From positions 219,762 to 263,428 of the forward strand of contig CP070686.1 in NCBI GenBank assembly GCA_020353055.1: a DNA stretch of 43,667 nt, written 5' to 3'. Position 1 is the stretch's first letter; the number at the start of each line of letters is the position of its first letter. The position numbers were made by a program, and so were the translations under genes. This stretch comes from Caldifarciminota bacterium (GTDB lineage: Bacteria; Hydrothermota; Tepidihabitantia; SM23-42). The notes beneath the pieces were generated by a model. That model did no database searches. It worked only from the letters and a program-made list of their open reading frames with translations, and had not been told where the DNA came from. Shown one piece after another: positions 16,841 through 25,374 of this stretch.

Positions 16841-17016
16841 CAAATCCGAAATCCGATTATCGAAATCCGATTCCGCAGATACTCAAATCTCTGATCTGAT
16901 TGTATATGCGAGAATATCCGAAAGGGTAAACAACACCTGATGACCAGAAAGTTTTTAACTTGTAGTTTATGATCATTGATATTGTTTCGAATTCCATATT
17001 TCGGGTTTCGTGCTTA
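16841..17016. repeat. MITE-like intergenic repeat, family A, copy 2
   Basis: The left end has CAAATCCGAAATCCGATTAT and the right end has TTTCGGGTTTCGTGCTTAAA, matching the ends of copy 1 (7884-8015); the AT-rich middle is diverged. The last bases of the right arm provide the TAA stop codon of the DUF35 gene, so the element inserted at, or has replaced, the end of that gene. Confidence 0.6.
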
Positions 17017-17400
17017 AACTAGTACAGCCTTATATCCGTAGCAGATTATTCCCGTGTGTCCTTCAGTATACATCTTCCGGAAAACAAACTTCACCTTCTT
17101 ACCAATCTTAATGTCTTCAGGCCGGCAATCAACAACTTGTGTCGTAACTCTCACGCCATTATCTGATTCCACGATAGCCACGCTGTATGGTACTTGAGTC
17201 TCAAAATCCTTCGGTGCAACGCGAATTGTCGTGAATGTCAGTATCTTTCCGAAATCAGATACTCTTTCATCTTTGAAATCTCGACATCCGCAGTTGCAGA
17301 CCATACGAGGAGGAAAGGCGACGTGACCACATGTATTGCATTTTCCCGCCTCAAGCCGGTACCGTTGAGGCATCTCTCTATGATATCTTGGTGATGGCAT
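17014..17400 (-). CDS. DUF35 zinc-ribbon/OB-fold protein of the HMG-CoA synthase complex
   Basis: In archaea, DUF35 proteins bridge thiolase and HMG-CoA synthase, providing the shared CoA-binding path by which acetoacetyl-CoA moves between the two active sites. The 128-residue protein has an N-terminal helix (about residues 1-15), a rubredoxin-like zinc ribbon CNTCGHVAFPPRMVCNCGC (about residues 21-39) and an OB-fold (GKILTFTTIRVAPKDFETQV onward). Full domain length is retained. Its stop codon falls in a family A repeat. Following HMG-CoA synthase and thiolase in that order repeats the archaeal operon, and makes this role far more likely than a generic DUF35. Confidence 0.87.
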   Translation of the reverse strand: MPSPRYHREMPQRYRLEAGKCNTCGHVAFPPRMVCNCGCRDFKDERVSDFGKILTFTTIRVAPKDFETQVPYSVAIVESDNGVRVTTQVVDCRPEDIKIGKKVKFVFRKMYTEGHTGIICYGYKAVLV

Positions 17401-17439
17401 TTTTTCTCCCTATCGTTCGAAAAAATTGATGAATGCTGA

Positions 17440-17519
17440 TTCTCGTGGATTCAAACAGATAACAAATCTATGTGCGTCCGGCTGTTTCCGTTTGTATCTT
17501 TGAATATCTGTCTGAATCA
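17440..17519. repeat. Inverted-repeat element, family C, copy 3
   Basis: GATTCAAACAGATA near the left end and TATCTGTCTGAATC at the right end are inverted repeats differing at one of 14 positions. It fills most of the gap between the thiolase and DUF35 genes, touching the thiolase stop codon. It resembles the sequences around the GxxExxY remnant. Confidence 0.5.
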
Positions 17520-18671
17520 TCATTTTTGCACCTCAAAAATATGAACAACTGATGATGCCCCCGAACCACCCATATTCTGCGTCAAACCGATCCTTGCGTT
17601 TTTGACCTGACGCTTTTCAGCTTGGCCGCGTAATTGTTCGACGACTTCGACGATCTGGGCGACACCCGTGGCGCCCACCGGATGTCCTTTCGATTTCAGT
17701 CCACCCGAAGGATTCACGGGGATCCTACCGTTTAACGCAGTATGACCTTGCTCGGTAAACAGACCACCTTTTCCTTTTTCAACGAAATCGAGTTCTTCGA
17801 TTATGCATATCTCGGCGATCGAAAAGCAGTCGTGTACCTCGGCAAGATCTATGTCCGTAGGTTTTAGACCGGCCATCTTGTATGCAGCTTCAGCAGACTG
17901 CCTAACAGCCTTCAACGTTGTTATGTCCTCACGTGCGTGGAGTGCGAGTGTGTCTGTGGCCGCACCGGTTCCGAGTACTTTTATTGCTGGTTTTTTCATT
18001 CTCTTAGCAACATCCATCGATGCGAGAATCACACAGGCCGCTCCGTCTGAAACTGGCGAACTATCAAGTATGGTAAGGGGATCGGCAACCATCGTTGCCT
18101 TGATCACCTGATCGACAGTGACCTCGCTCCTGAACTGCGCATTTGGATTGAGCGCGCCGTTGTGATGATTCTTCACCGATACTAGAGCGAGCTGTTGCCT
18201 CGTCGTACCATATTTGTGCATATGTGCCCTGGCAATCATCGCATACAAACCGGGGAACGTCACACCATGGTATACCTCATATTCTTGATCAGCTGCAGTA
18301 GCCAGGGCATAGGTAACGTCTGCCCCATCGGTCATTTTCTCTACACCACCCACCATAACCACATCGCTATGGCCAGAGGCAACCTCAAAAAAACCGAGAC
18401 GAAATGCCATACCACCAGAACAACACGCAGACTCTACCCTTACGGCCGGGATATGCGACTTTCCGAGATAATCTGCCATCATAGCACCCACATGTTCCTG
18501 ACCGACAAACAAACCCGGTGTCATAGACCCCACATACATAGAAGAAATACGGTCCACATTTGCATCATCGATGGCCTTGAGCCCCGCTTCGACAAAAATA
18601 TCTCTCAGAGACTGCTTCCACAGTTCGCCGAATTTTGTCATACCACAACCGATTACAGCAACCTCACGCAT
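17520..18671 (-). CDS. Acetoacetyl-CoA thiolase of the HMG-CoA synthase complex
   Basis: Reversibly condenses two acetyl-CoA to acetoacetyl-CoA. The 383 residues show the nucleophile cysteine in [15 protein letters not shown] (about residue 83), and histidines in [13 protein letters not shown] and [14 protein letters not shown]. As in archaeal thiolases, the C-terminal CxGxG cysteine is absent ([12 protein letters not shown]). AAGGAGGT lies before the ATG. It sits 11 bases after HMG-CoA synthase and is followed by DUF35, the gene order of the archaeal complex. The partner genes make acetoacetyl-CoA the expected substrate. Confidence 0.92.
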   Translation of the reverse strand: MREVAVIGCGMTKFGELWKQSLRDIFVEAGLKAIDDANVDRISSMYVGSMTPGLFVGQEHVGAMMADYLGKSHIPAVRVESACCSGGMAFRLGFFEVASGHSDVVMVGGVEKMTDGADVTYALATAADQEYEVYHGVTFPGLYAMIARAHMHKYGTTRQQLALVSVKNHHNGALNPNAQFRSEVTVDQVIKATMVADPLTILDSSPVSDGAACVILASMDVAKRMKKPAIKVLGTGAATDTLALHAREDITTLKAVRQSAEAAYKMAGLKPTDIDLAEVHDCFSIAEICIIEELDFVEKGKGGLFTEQGHTALNGRIPVNPSGGLKSKGHPVGATGVAQIVEVVEQLRGQAEKRQVKNARIGLTQNMGGSGASSVVHIFEVQK

Positions 18672-18682
18672 CTGTACCTCCT

Positions 18683-19729
18683 TCAGTCGTTCATTATTAT
18701 CTTACCACGGAATTTGGCATACTGACCGTAATCCAGATAGATCCGATTTGTCTCCAGCATATCTCTGACTTTTTCAGCCTTATCCCGTACTTCATCTATT
18801 CGCTCAGTAACCTTGAAGACGAAAGCATCACTGCCGGCACCTGACCCAAATGAAACAAGAAGTATCATTTCTCCTGGTTTTGCTACATCGAGTGTCGCCG
18901 AGAAACCCGTTGGCGAAGATCCAGAGTATGTATTACCCATGAGTGGAACTATCCATCCTGGTTCAAGCTGTTCCTTATTGAAACCGAGTTTCTTACCCAC
19001 GGTCAAAGGGAATTTTCCATTTGGCATATGAAATATTGCGTAAGTGAAATCCGATGCTTTCAAACCACTCTTCTTCAGAATCCCCTGCCCCGCACCCAAG
19101 ATATGCTTGAAATACGCAGGCTGTCCTGTGAATCTTCCTCCGTGAAGGGGATAGAAAGCACCCTCACGACGCCAGAAATCAGGGGTATCGGTCGTGTAAG
19201 AGTAAGTATGTAGTAATTCCGCCACGATCTTTTCCTTGCCAAAAATGAATGCCGAGCCTCCTGCCGATGCACTGAATTCGAGGGCATCCCCTGGCGCACC
19301 CTGAGAAGTGTCGGCACCGATAGCCAAAGCATACTTCATTTGATCTGCCTTGATGAGACTGTAGGCAACGAACATCGCTTCGGTACCTGCTTTGCACGCA
19401 AATTCATAATCCGCGATATGTACCTCAGGTACGATGCCAAGCGCTTCGGCAACGACGGTGCCCGACGGCTTAACGGCATAAGGGTGAGATTCAGAACCGA
19501 CATACACAGCGCCAATGTCCACAGGGTTTATGTCCGCGCGCCGCAAGGCGTTCCTGGCGGCTTCGACAGAGATCGTAATCGTATCTTCATCCTGGGCCGG
19601 GACTGTCTTTTCCTTAAGCAGAAGACCCCTTCGTACAGCGTCTGCATCACGACCCCACTGTTTGGCAATCTCATCGACCTTTATCCTGAATCTAGGCAGA
19701 TAAGAACCATATCCAACAATACCAACCAT
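18683..19729 (-). CDS. Archaeal-type hydroxymethylglutaryl-CoA synthase
   Basis: Condenses acetyl-CoA with acetoacetyl-CoA to HMG-CoA; the reverse would cleave HMG-CoA. Catalytic residues are visible: glutamate in [12 protein letters not shown] (about residue 80), nucleophile cysteine in [12 protein letters not shown] (about residue 111) and histidine in [37 protein letters not shown] is a hallmark of the archaeal branch, as opposed to bacterial MvaS or eukaryotic enzymes. About 348 residues fits that branch. The ATG at 19729 follows AAGGAGG; a TTG directly before it could also be read. No HMG-CoA reductase lies nearby, and the linked MCC and methylglutaconyl-CoA hydratase point to leucine/isovalerate metabolism rather than the mevalonate pathway. 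Confidence 0.93.
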   Translation of the reverse strand: MVGIVGYGSYLPRFRIKVDEIAKQWGRDADAVRRGLLLKEKTVPAQDEDTITISVEAARNALRRADINPVDIGAVYVGSESHPYAVKPSGTVVAEALGIVPEVHIADYEFACKAGTEAMFVAYSLIKADQMKYALAIGADTSQGAPGDALEFSASAGGSAFIFGKEKIVAELLHTYSYTTDTPDFWRREGAFYPLHGGRFTGQPAYFKHILGAGQGILKKSGLKASDFTYAIFHMPNGKFPLTVGKKLGFNKEQLEPGWIVPLMGNTYSGSSPTGFSATLDVAKPGEMILLVSFGSGAGSDAFVFKVTERIDEVRDKAEKVRDMLETNRIYLDYGQYAKFRGKIIMND

Positions 19730-19753
19730 CAAACCTCCTTTTCCAAGGAAAAT

Positions 19754-19808
19754 AGATTCAAACGGACTGAAGCGGATTTATACTGATAACAATCCACTAT
19801 CATCCGCA
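19754..19808. repeat. Degenerate intergenic repeat, family C, copy 4
   Basis: Contains GATTCAAACGGACTGAAGCG then, further on, CCACTATCATCCGC in the opposite sense. It lies between the PLP enzyme and HMG-CoA synthase genes. Confidence 0.4.
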
Positions 19809-19836
19809 TACATCATTCTAAATCTTTTGTCGAAGA

Positions 19837-21231
19837 CTATATCTTCGACAAAGCCTGTTCCAGATCCGCGATCATATCATCCGGATGCTCGGCCCCGATA
19901 CAGAGCCTTATCAAATCTGCTGGAATGCTTGCCATTGAGCGTAGATCTTCACCCATTTGTTGATGAGTAGAAATCGACGGGATCGTTGCCACCGATTTGA
20001 TACGCCCCAAGTCGGTTGCGCGCCAGATACGCTTCAAACGGTCGAAGAAAGTACGTGCCGCAGTGATACCACCCTCTAATTGAAATGACATCAAATGTCC
20101 ATACCTGTTCACCGGTTTCCTGTATTGATCATCATATTCAGCGTCAACAAGCCACAGATATTTCGATGCGACCTCGTGCAAAGGATGGTCTTCCAACCCC
20201 AGGTAGTTCACCGTGGATACCTTCGGATGACCCTCGAGAAATTCCGCGACTTTCATCGAGTTCTGGCTGAGCAAATCCATTTTTGACCGTAAAGTCCGCA
20301 TGTCGTTGAGCGTCAAGATCGCCTGCATCGGAGATAAACACCAACCCAAATCCCTATTCGGCAGCAGTTTTATGTAAGTCGCGAAATCTTCTTTCATTTC
20401 ATCATTCTCGACGTTACATGTGATTTGCTTCCGTGCGATCACTGCGCCGGCAATACAGAAACCACTTGCGGTGAGCGTTTTGGTCACAGAATGTATCACA
20501 ATATCTGCACCCAAAGCAATAGGTCGCAGTAGTGCTGGTGTGGCGATAGTTGTATCGAAAATCGCCGGGATACCGTGCTCATGTGCCAGGTCAATTACTT
20601 TTTGAAGATCAAAAAAAGAAAGACCTGGGTTCGAAGGCAGTTCACCGAATAGAAAGCGAGTGTTGCCGTCAATCTTCGAAGCCCATTCATCAATGTTGTT
20701 CGGGTCCACGACCCATCGGCACTCGATACCACGGTCCTGCATCTTACGGATATTGAATTGCTGGAACGTCCCACCGTAAATCTGGGCATTAGAAACAAAA
20801 TTAATCGCTTCATTTGGCATATCACTTTTCTTAACCAGAAACGGATCAGTAGCACTGGCAATAGCTGCCATCCCTGACGACGCAACACAGCATCCTGTTT
20901 CACCACCAAAACCATATCCTTCGAGCAAGGCAAGTGTCGCCTCAAGGTAGCCAATCGATGGGTTGTGAATTCTGCTATAAGTCCATGAAGGTATCAAATA
21001 TGCCAGCGCCGCTTCCATTTCATCGCTATCCCGAAAAGCCTGAGATGAACTCATGAAAACGGGCTCGATTATCGAGCCTTGATTATTCTCTATTGCTTCC
21101 TGCACGGAGTACGCACCATGCACCGCTATCGTGTCAAATTTCCATTTCTTCACTTCATCCTTGATATAGCGATGCTGTTCGGCAATGGTCTTCTTCGCCT
21201 TGTCTACGTACTTTTGCACGCCATCATTCAT
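19837..21231 (-). CDS. Cys/Met metabolism PLP-dependent enzyme, long form
   Basis: Fold-type I PLP enzyme of the cystathionine gamma-synthase/O-acetylhomoserine sulfhydrylase group. About 464 residues, with an N-terminal extension (about 40 residues) before DTIAVHGAYSVQEAIENNQG. The PLP lysine is in IVIHSVTKTLTASGFCIAG, and the cofactor-ring region is NAQIYGGTFQQFN. The ATG at 21231 follows GGAGG by seven bases; codons upstream in the same frame contain that site. Atypical features are the long insert around VENDEMKEDFATYIKLLPNR, which lies where the family contacts the substrate, and SSQAFRDSDEM in place of the usual QTSTFVF. It may be a gamma-lyase or sulfhydrylase acting on homoserine derivatives; specific reaction not assignable. 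Confidence 0.8.
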   Translation of the reverse strand: MNDGVQKYVDKAKKTIAEQHRYIKDEVKKWKFDTIAVHGAYSVQEAIENNQGSIIEPVFMSSSQAFRDSDEMEAALAYLIPSWTYSRIHNPSIGYLEATLALLEGYGFGGETGCCVASSGMAAIASATDPFLVKKSDMPNEAINFVSNAQIYGGTFQQFNIRKMQDRGIECRWVVDPNNIDEWASKIDGNTRFLFGELPSNPGLSFFDLQKVIDLAHEHGIPAIFDTTIATPALLRPIALGADIVIHSVTKTLTASGFCIAGAVIARKQITCNVENDEMKEDFATYIKLLPNRDLGWCLSPMQAILTLNDMRTLRSKMDLLSQNSMKVAEFLEGHPKVSTVNYLGLEDHPLHEVASKYLWLVDAEYDDQYRKPVNRYGHLMSFQLEGGITAARTFFDRLKRIWRATDLGRIKSVATIPSISTHQQMGEDLRSMASIPADLIRLCIGAEHPDDMIADLEQALSKI

Positions 21232-21279
21232 TTTTTTCCTCCGCATCTAATATTTCTTTGAACTACCATACCAAGTAAC

Positions 21280-22446
21280 CTATATCTTTTTCAATGCTTG
21301 TTCCAAATCGTCAATGATATCATCAGCGTGCTCAAGACCGATCGAAATACGTACAAATCCTGGTTTTATACCGCTTTCCATTAGTTCATCGTCGGTGTAG
21401 CCTGAATGGGTCATTGAACCGGGATGTTCAATAAGAGTATCGACATCACCCAAACTAACTGCGAGAGTGCATAACTTCACTGAATTCATTACCATTTTAC
21501 CGGCTTCCTTGCCACCCTTAACATCAAAGCCGATCATCCCTCCAAATCCGCGCATCTGCCGGCGAGCGATGTCATGGCCGGGATGCGATTTTAACCCCGG
21601 GTAGTAAACACTTTCAATTTTGTCATGATCAACGAGAAACTCAGCAACCTTCTGAGCGTTAGTACAATGCCTATCCATGCGCACTGCCAAAGTCTTCAAA
21701 CCTCGAAGTATCAACCAGGCATTGAAAGGAGAAATCGAAGCACCTATGTCTTTCGCGATCTTCCACATTTTCTTTATGAAATCCTTATTGCCCACGGCAA
21801 CGCCGCCTATTATGTCTCCGTGACCGCCAAAGTATTTCGTTGCGGAATGTACCACAATATCGGCACCGATTTCAATCGGTCTCTGCAGATAGGGTGTGGC
21901 AAAGGTATTATCAACACAGAGTGGTACACCATTTGATCGCATTGCCTCCACGCACCGGGCGATATCGATGATCTTCAACGTCGGATTGGCAGGAGTCTCG
22001 ATAAACAGAAGTTTTGTCCGACCATCGATCGCAGCATTGACCTGGTCGATATCACTTGCATCAACAAACACGACCTCGATACCTAGACCAGGCAGGACGT
22101 TCTTGAAAAGTGTGTATGTACCTCCGTATATAGTATCGTCCGATACAACACGTTCACCCGACTTGACGAGTGATACAATAATGTTGAATACGGCCGCGAG
22201 GCCCGACGCAGAAACCAAACCCGCTTCTGCTGATTCAAGTACTGCTATCTTCGACGCAAGAAGATCAATTGTCGGATTACTTATCCGCGTGTAGATGTAT
22301 CCCTCCTCGTCTCCTTTAAATAGTCGGGCACCGTGGTCAGCATCACGGAACGCGAAAGTAGAAGTCTGATAAATGGGCGGTGACAACGCCCCGGTATGCA
22401 TGTCCGGATGTTGGCCACCATGCACAACATCGGTCTCAATACGCAT
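21280..22446 (-). CDS. Methionine gamma-lyase / cystathionine gamma-lyase-like PLP enzyme
   Basis: Probably eliminates the gamma-substituent of methionine or cystathionine, giving 2-oxobutyrate, a source of propionyl-CoA for the carboxylase-mutase pathway in this island. The 388-residue protein has GALSPPIYQTSTFAF, the R-x-x-NPT motif YTRISNPTIDLL, the tyrosine-containing TIYGGTYTLF and the PLP lysine in VVHSATKYFGGHGD. The position of Cys116 of Pseudomonas methionine gamma-lyase is glycine here (YGGT), so methionine specificity is uncertain; cystathionine gamma-lyase or sulfhydrylase are alternatives. Two ATGs stand in tandem; 22446 has the better spacing from AGGAGG. It overlaps the epimerase stop codon, implying co-translation with propionate-pathway genes. 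Confidence 0.82.
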   Translation of the reverse strand: MRIETDVVHGGQHPDMHTGALSPPIYQTSTFAFRDADHGARLFKGDEEGYIYTRISNPTIDLLASKIAVLESAEAGLVSASGLAAVFNIIVSLVKSGERVVSDDTIYGGTYTLFKNVLPGLGIEVVFVDASDIDQVNAAIDGRTKLLFIETPANPTLKIIDIARCVEAMRSNGVPLCVDNTFATPYLQRPIEIGADIVVHSATKYFGGHGDIIGGVAVGNKDFIKKMWKIAKDIGASISPFNAWLILRGLKTLAVRMDRHCTNAQKVAEFLVDHDKIESVYYPGLKSHPGHDIARRQMRGFGGMIGFDVKGGKEAGKMVMNSVKLCTLAVSLGDVDTLIEHPGSMTHSGYTDDELMESGIKPGFVRISIGLEHADDIIDDLEQALKKI

Positions 22447-22859
22447 CATACCTCCTGATCTTTATTATCTCTTTGACTCAACTCGATCAAAACACCACCA
22501 GTGGACTGAGGATGAATGAACGCAATTTTCGCAGCATGTGCTCCCTTCCTTGGAGATTCATCGATCATCCTTACACCTTTGTCTTTTAAATCCTGGATAG
22601 CCTTTCCAATTTCCTCGACTTCAAAACTGAGATGATGCAGACCCTCTCCCCTCTTCTCGATAAATTTATGGATAGTGCTTTCATCACTCAATGGCTCCAA
22701 AAGTTCCACTGTCACGCCGCCAACATCCAGCATTGCCACTTTCACTTTCTGTTCCGGTGCTTCTGATATCATGTGTGCAGTGAATCCAAGAAGATCCTGC
22801 CATATTTTCAGCTGATGCTCAATGCTTTTAACTGCAATACCTATATGCTCTAGTTTCAT
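22446..22859 (-). CDS. mce: Methylmalonyl-CoA epimerase
   Basis: Interconverts (S)- and (R)-methylmalonyl-CoA between propionyl-CoA carboxylase and methylmalonyl-CoA mutase. VOC-superfamily protein with two beta-alpha-beta-beta-beta repeats: KLEHIGIAVKSIEHQLKIW, VTVELLEPLSDESTIHKFIE, GLHHLSFEVEEIGKAI, and the terminal IAFIHPQSTGGVLIELSQR. Metal ligands expected from the family (H near residue 5, H near residue 82, E near residue 130) are present. The ATG at 22859 gives 137 residues, the usual size; a GTG at 22886 would add nine residues without a better ribosome site. Downstream overlap with the gamma-lyase gene. Confidence 0.93.
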   Translation of the reverse strand: MKLEHIGIAVKSIEHQLKIWQDLLGFTAHMISEAPEQKVKVAMLDVGGVTVELLEPLSDESTIHKFIEKRGEGLHHLSFEVEEIGKAIQDLKDKGVRMIDESPRKGAHAAKIAFIHPQSTGGVLIELSQRDNKDQEV

Positions 22860-22895
22860 ATGATACTTATTATGGCTACTGTTCACTGTTCACTA

Positions 22896-24191
22896 TTATA
22901 TGAGTTTCCTTTCCCCGGCTGCCTTTTCAAGCTCGGCCCGGAAATTCGGGTGAGCGATATCTATCAAGGCCTTCGCCCTCTCTTTCAAGTTCATACCGTG
23001 CAGATATGCAATGCCATGCTCGGTGACAACGTAATGAACATCGGCTCTCGTGGTCACCACACCGGCGCCAATCTTAAGGGTGGGGACGATCTTCGATATG
23101 GTATCCTTCTTTGCTGAGGAAGGGAGTGCGATGATCGGCTTACCGCCCTTTGACTGAGCCGCACCGCGAATGAAATCAACCTGACCGCCGAACCCGGAAT
23201 AGATACGCGTCCCGATGGAATCCGAGCATACCTGACCCGTCAGGTCCACCTCTATGGCCGAGTTTATTGCGATCATCTTCTCATTTTGCCCGACAATGAA
23301 CGGATGGTTCGTGTAATTCGTTGGATGTGTCTCAAATATCGGATTATTATCAATGAAATCATACAGGTCTTTAGTGCCGAAATAGAATGTGGCTATCACT
23401 TTACCCGGATGTAAGGTTTTCTTAGATCCGGTGATGATGCCCGCGTTTATCGCTTCAACTATGCCATCGGAAACCATCTCAGTATGTATTCCCAGGTTCC
23501 TCTTAGAGAACATGGCTTTTAGCGCAGCATTAGGAATACCACCGATTCCTAATTGGAGAGTACATCCATCTTCGACCAAGCTGGCGATATTTTCTCCGAT
23601 CTTCTTTTCGACGTCGGTAAAGGGTGGAATATTCAGTTCCGGCAGTTCGTCCGATACCTCTACGAGTTTGGCAAATCTCGAGACGTGAAGAAATGAATCG
23701 CCAAGCGTTCGGGGCATGCGGTCGTTGACCTGAGCAACAACAAGTTTTGCCGTCTCCGCGGCTGCTTTTGAAGCCAGGCACTCGACACCCAAACTCACAA
23801 ATCCATGCTCGTCCGGCGGTGATACGTGTAGAAAAGCAACATCGAGCGGCAACATATTCATGCTAAAAAGGGTCGGTATCTCATATAGGAATACCGGCGT
23901 GTAATCAGCCCGCCCGTCATTGACCGCGGCACGATCGGCCGGTCCGACGAAAAGTGAATTATGCCTGAAGTGTTCCTCCATCCCCGGCTTGGACAACGGA
24001 TCATCACCCAGGAGCAGAACATGAGTGATTTCCACGTTTGTGAGTTCGTCTTTTCGCTGAGCCAGAGCCTCGGTCAGTCGGAACGGTGTTGCTGCGTTAC
24101 CGCTGATATAAACACGGTTATTGCTCTTTACTACAGAGACGGCTGCTTCAAAAGAACACAATTTTTTCTTGTAATCGTCAAACCAGCTCAT
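22896..24191 (-). CDS. Acetyl-CoA hydrolase/transferase family CoA-transferase
   Basis: Moves CoA between an acyl-CoA and acetate, succinate or a similar acid. The 431-residue protein resembles 4-hydroxybutyrate/butyryl-CoA:acetate CoA-transferases: LGIGGIPNAALKAM, the catalytic glutamate in GIHTEMVSDGIVEA (about residue 239), FGGQVDFIRGAAQSKGGKP and VTEHGIAYLHGMNLKERAK. Starts in an ATGA overlap with alanine dehydrogenase. Within this cluster it could release propionate or branched acids while conserving the thioester as acetyl-CoA or succinyl-CoA, or charge incoming acids; the acceptor cannot be read from sequence. Confidence 0.88.
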   Translation of the reverse strand: MSWFDDYKKKLCSFEAAVSVVKSNNRVYISGNAATPFRLTEALAQRKDELTNVEITHVLLLGDDPLSKPGMEEHFRHNSLFVGPADRAAVNDGRADYTPVFLYEIPTLFSMNMLPLDVAFLHVSPPDEHGFVSLGVECLASKAAAETAKLVVAQVNDRMPRTLGDSFLHVSRFAKLVEVSDELPELNIPPFTDVEKKIGENIASLVEDGCTLQLGIGGIPNAALKAMFSKRNLGIHTEMVSDGIVEAINAGIITGSKKTLHPGKVIATFYFGTKDLYDFIDNNPIFETHPTNYTNHPFIVGQNEKMIAINSAIEVDLTGQVCSDSIGTRIYSGFGGQVDFIRGAAQSKGGKPIIALPSSAKKDTISKIVPTLKIGAGVVTTRADVHYVVTEHGIAYLHGMNLKERAKALIDIAHPNFRAELEKAAGERKLI

Positions 24192-25276
24192 GGCAGGAAC
24201 TCCTTCTTTATCTGCCCTTTCACAGCGTATATGCCTTTTGCCAGGGCCTGATTCTTGCGCACAGTTTCTTCAAAACCTAACTCAGTGATCATCTTAAGAT
24301 AGGGAAAAGCACTTGAAGTAAGTGCGTGGGTAGCAGTTCGGGCAACTAACGTTGTAGCATTAGGCATGCAAAAATGAATAACATCATCGACGGTATAAAT
24401 GAACTTCCCGCTCGGAGAAATCTTCGCTGTTTCGACGCATCCTCCCTGATCAATCGAGAAATCAATGATGACCGAACCTCTGCGCATGGTCTTGACCATG
24501 TCCCTCGTGACAAGAATCGGTGACCGTTTACCTGGTAACAAAACGGCGCCAATTAACACGTCGGCAAATTTCACCAGTTTCTCAATATTATGTCTCGTAG
24601 CGAACATTGTCGTAACCTTCATATTTACCGAATGGCAGGCAAGATGGTCCAGTTTGTTGCGGTCGACATCGAGCACGTATACGTTCGCCCCAATACCGGC
24701 AAACGTTTTGGCCGAATTGCAGCCAAGTGTACCGCCGCCTAAGATCACGACCTCGGCAGGCGGAATACCCGCTATGCCGCCAAGTAATATACCGCGACCG
24801 CCATGCGGGGATTCCAGCAGCCTTCCGGCGATCTGGACCGAAAGTTTACCAGCCATTTCACTGAAGGGTATGACGATCGGTAACCTACCATCCGGCTGCT
24901 GCATTATTTCATAGCCGACAAGGGTAACCTTCTTATCCGAAATCGTCTTTAGAAATTCCTTGCGCGCTGTGATCAAATGAACGAATCCCATAATCACCTG
25001 GCCCTCTTTGATGAAAGGATATTCACCCTGCTGGGGTCTTCTTACTTTCAGTACGACTTCCGCCCGCCGGTAGGCCTCTTCCTTTGAGTAGACAACAGTA
25101 GCACCAGCCTTTTCATAATCACTATCCGAGAATCCAGCACCGTCTCCTGCCTTGCTCTCTACATAGACCTTAGCTCCACACAGTATCAATTCCTGGGCAC
25201 CCATCGGCGAAAGACCAACACGATATTCTTCGGTTCCCTTGAACGGCGGTATCTCCTTAGGGACGCCAAACTGCAT
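24188..25276 (-). CDS. ald: Alanine dehydrogenase
   Basis: NAD-dependent interconversion of alanine with pyruvate and ammonia; in amino-acid fermenters it recycles nitrogen and NADH. The 362-residue protein has GVPKEIPPFKGTEEYRVGL (substrate arginine about residue 19), the lysine in VLKVRRPQQGEYPF, histidine in MGFVHLITARKE, the Rossmann motif VVILGGGTLGCNSAKTFAG and the hallmark VIIDFSIDQGGCVETAK. Its lower Ald signature (HFCMPNATTLVARTATHAL) resembles the HYCVPNMPGAVPRTST motif with several changes, so a related amino-acid dehydrogenase of the same fold is an alternative. GGAGG precedes the ATG. Downstream overlap couples it to the CoA-transferase. Confidence 0.86.
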   Translation of the reverse strand: MQFGVPKEIPPFKGTEEYRVGLSPMGAQELILCGAKVYVESKAGDGAGFSDSDYEKAGATVVYSKEEAYRRAEVVLKVRRPQQGEYPFIKEGQVIMGFVHLITARKEFLKTISDKKVTLVGYEIMQQPDGRLPIVIPFSEMAGKLSVQIAGRLLESPHGGRGILLGGIAGIPPAEVVILGGGTLGCNSAKTFAGIGANVYVLDVDRNKLDHLACHSVNMKVTTMFATRHNIEKLVKFADVLIGAVLLPGKRSPILVTRDMVKTMRRGSVIIDFSIDQGGCVETAKISPSGKFIYTVDDVIHFCMPNATTLVARTATHALTSSAFPYLKMITELGFEETVRKNQALAKGIYAVKGQIKKEFLP

Positions 25277-25306
25277 GTATCCTCCTTATTTCTATAACGC
25301 AACACC

Positions 25307-25321
25307 TGCGATCAGATCGCA
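25307..25321. promoter_or_regulatory. Short perfect inverted repeat in the gap before alanine dehydrogenase
   Basis: TGCGATC-A-GATCGCA, seven-base arms, in the 98-base gap between the mutase and alanine dehydrogenase genes. No T run follows on the minus strand. It could be an operator or a message hairpin; a chance occurrence cannot be excluded. Confidence 0.3.
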
Positions 25322-25374
25322 AGGATTTCAGATAGACTTAACATACCCCTATGCTTGTGATCTTCCGCATGAAT

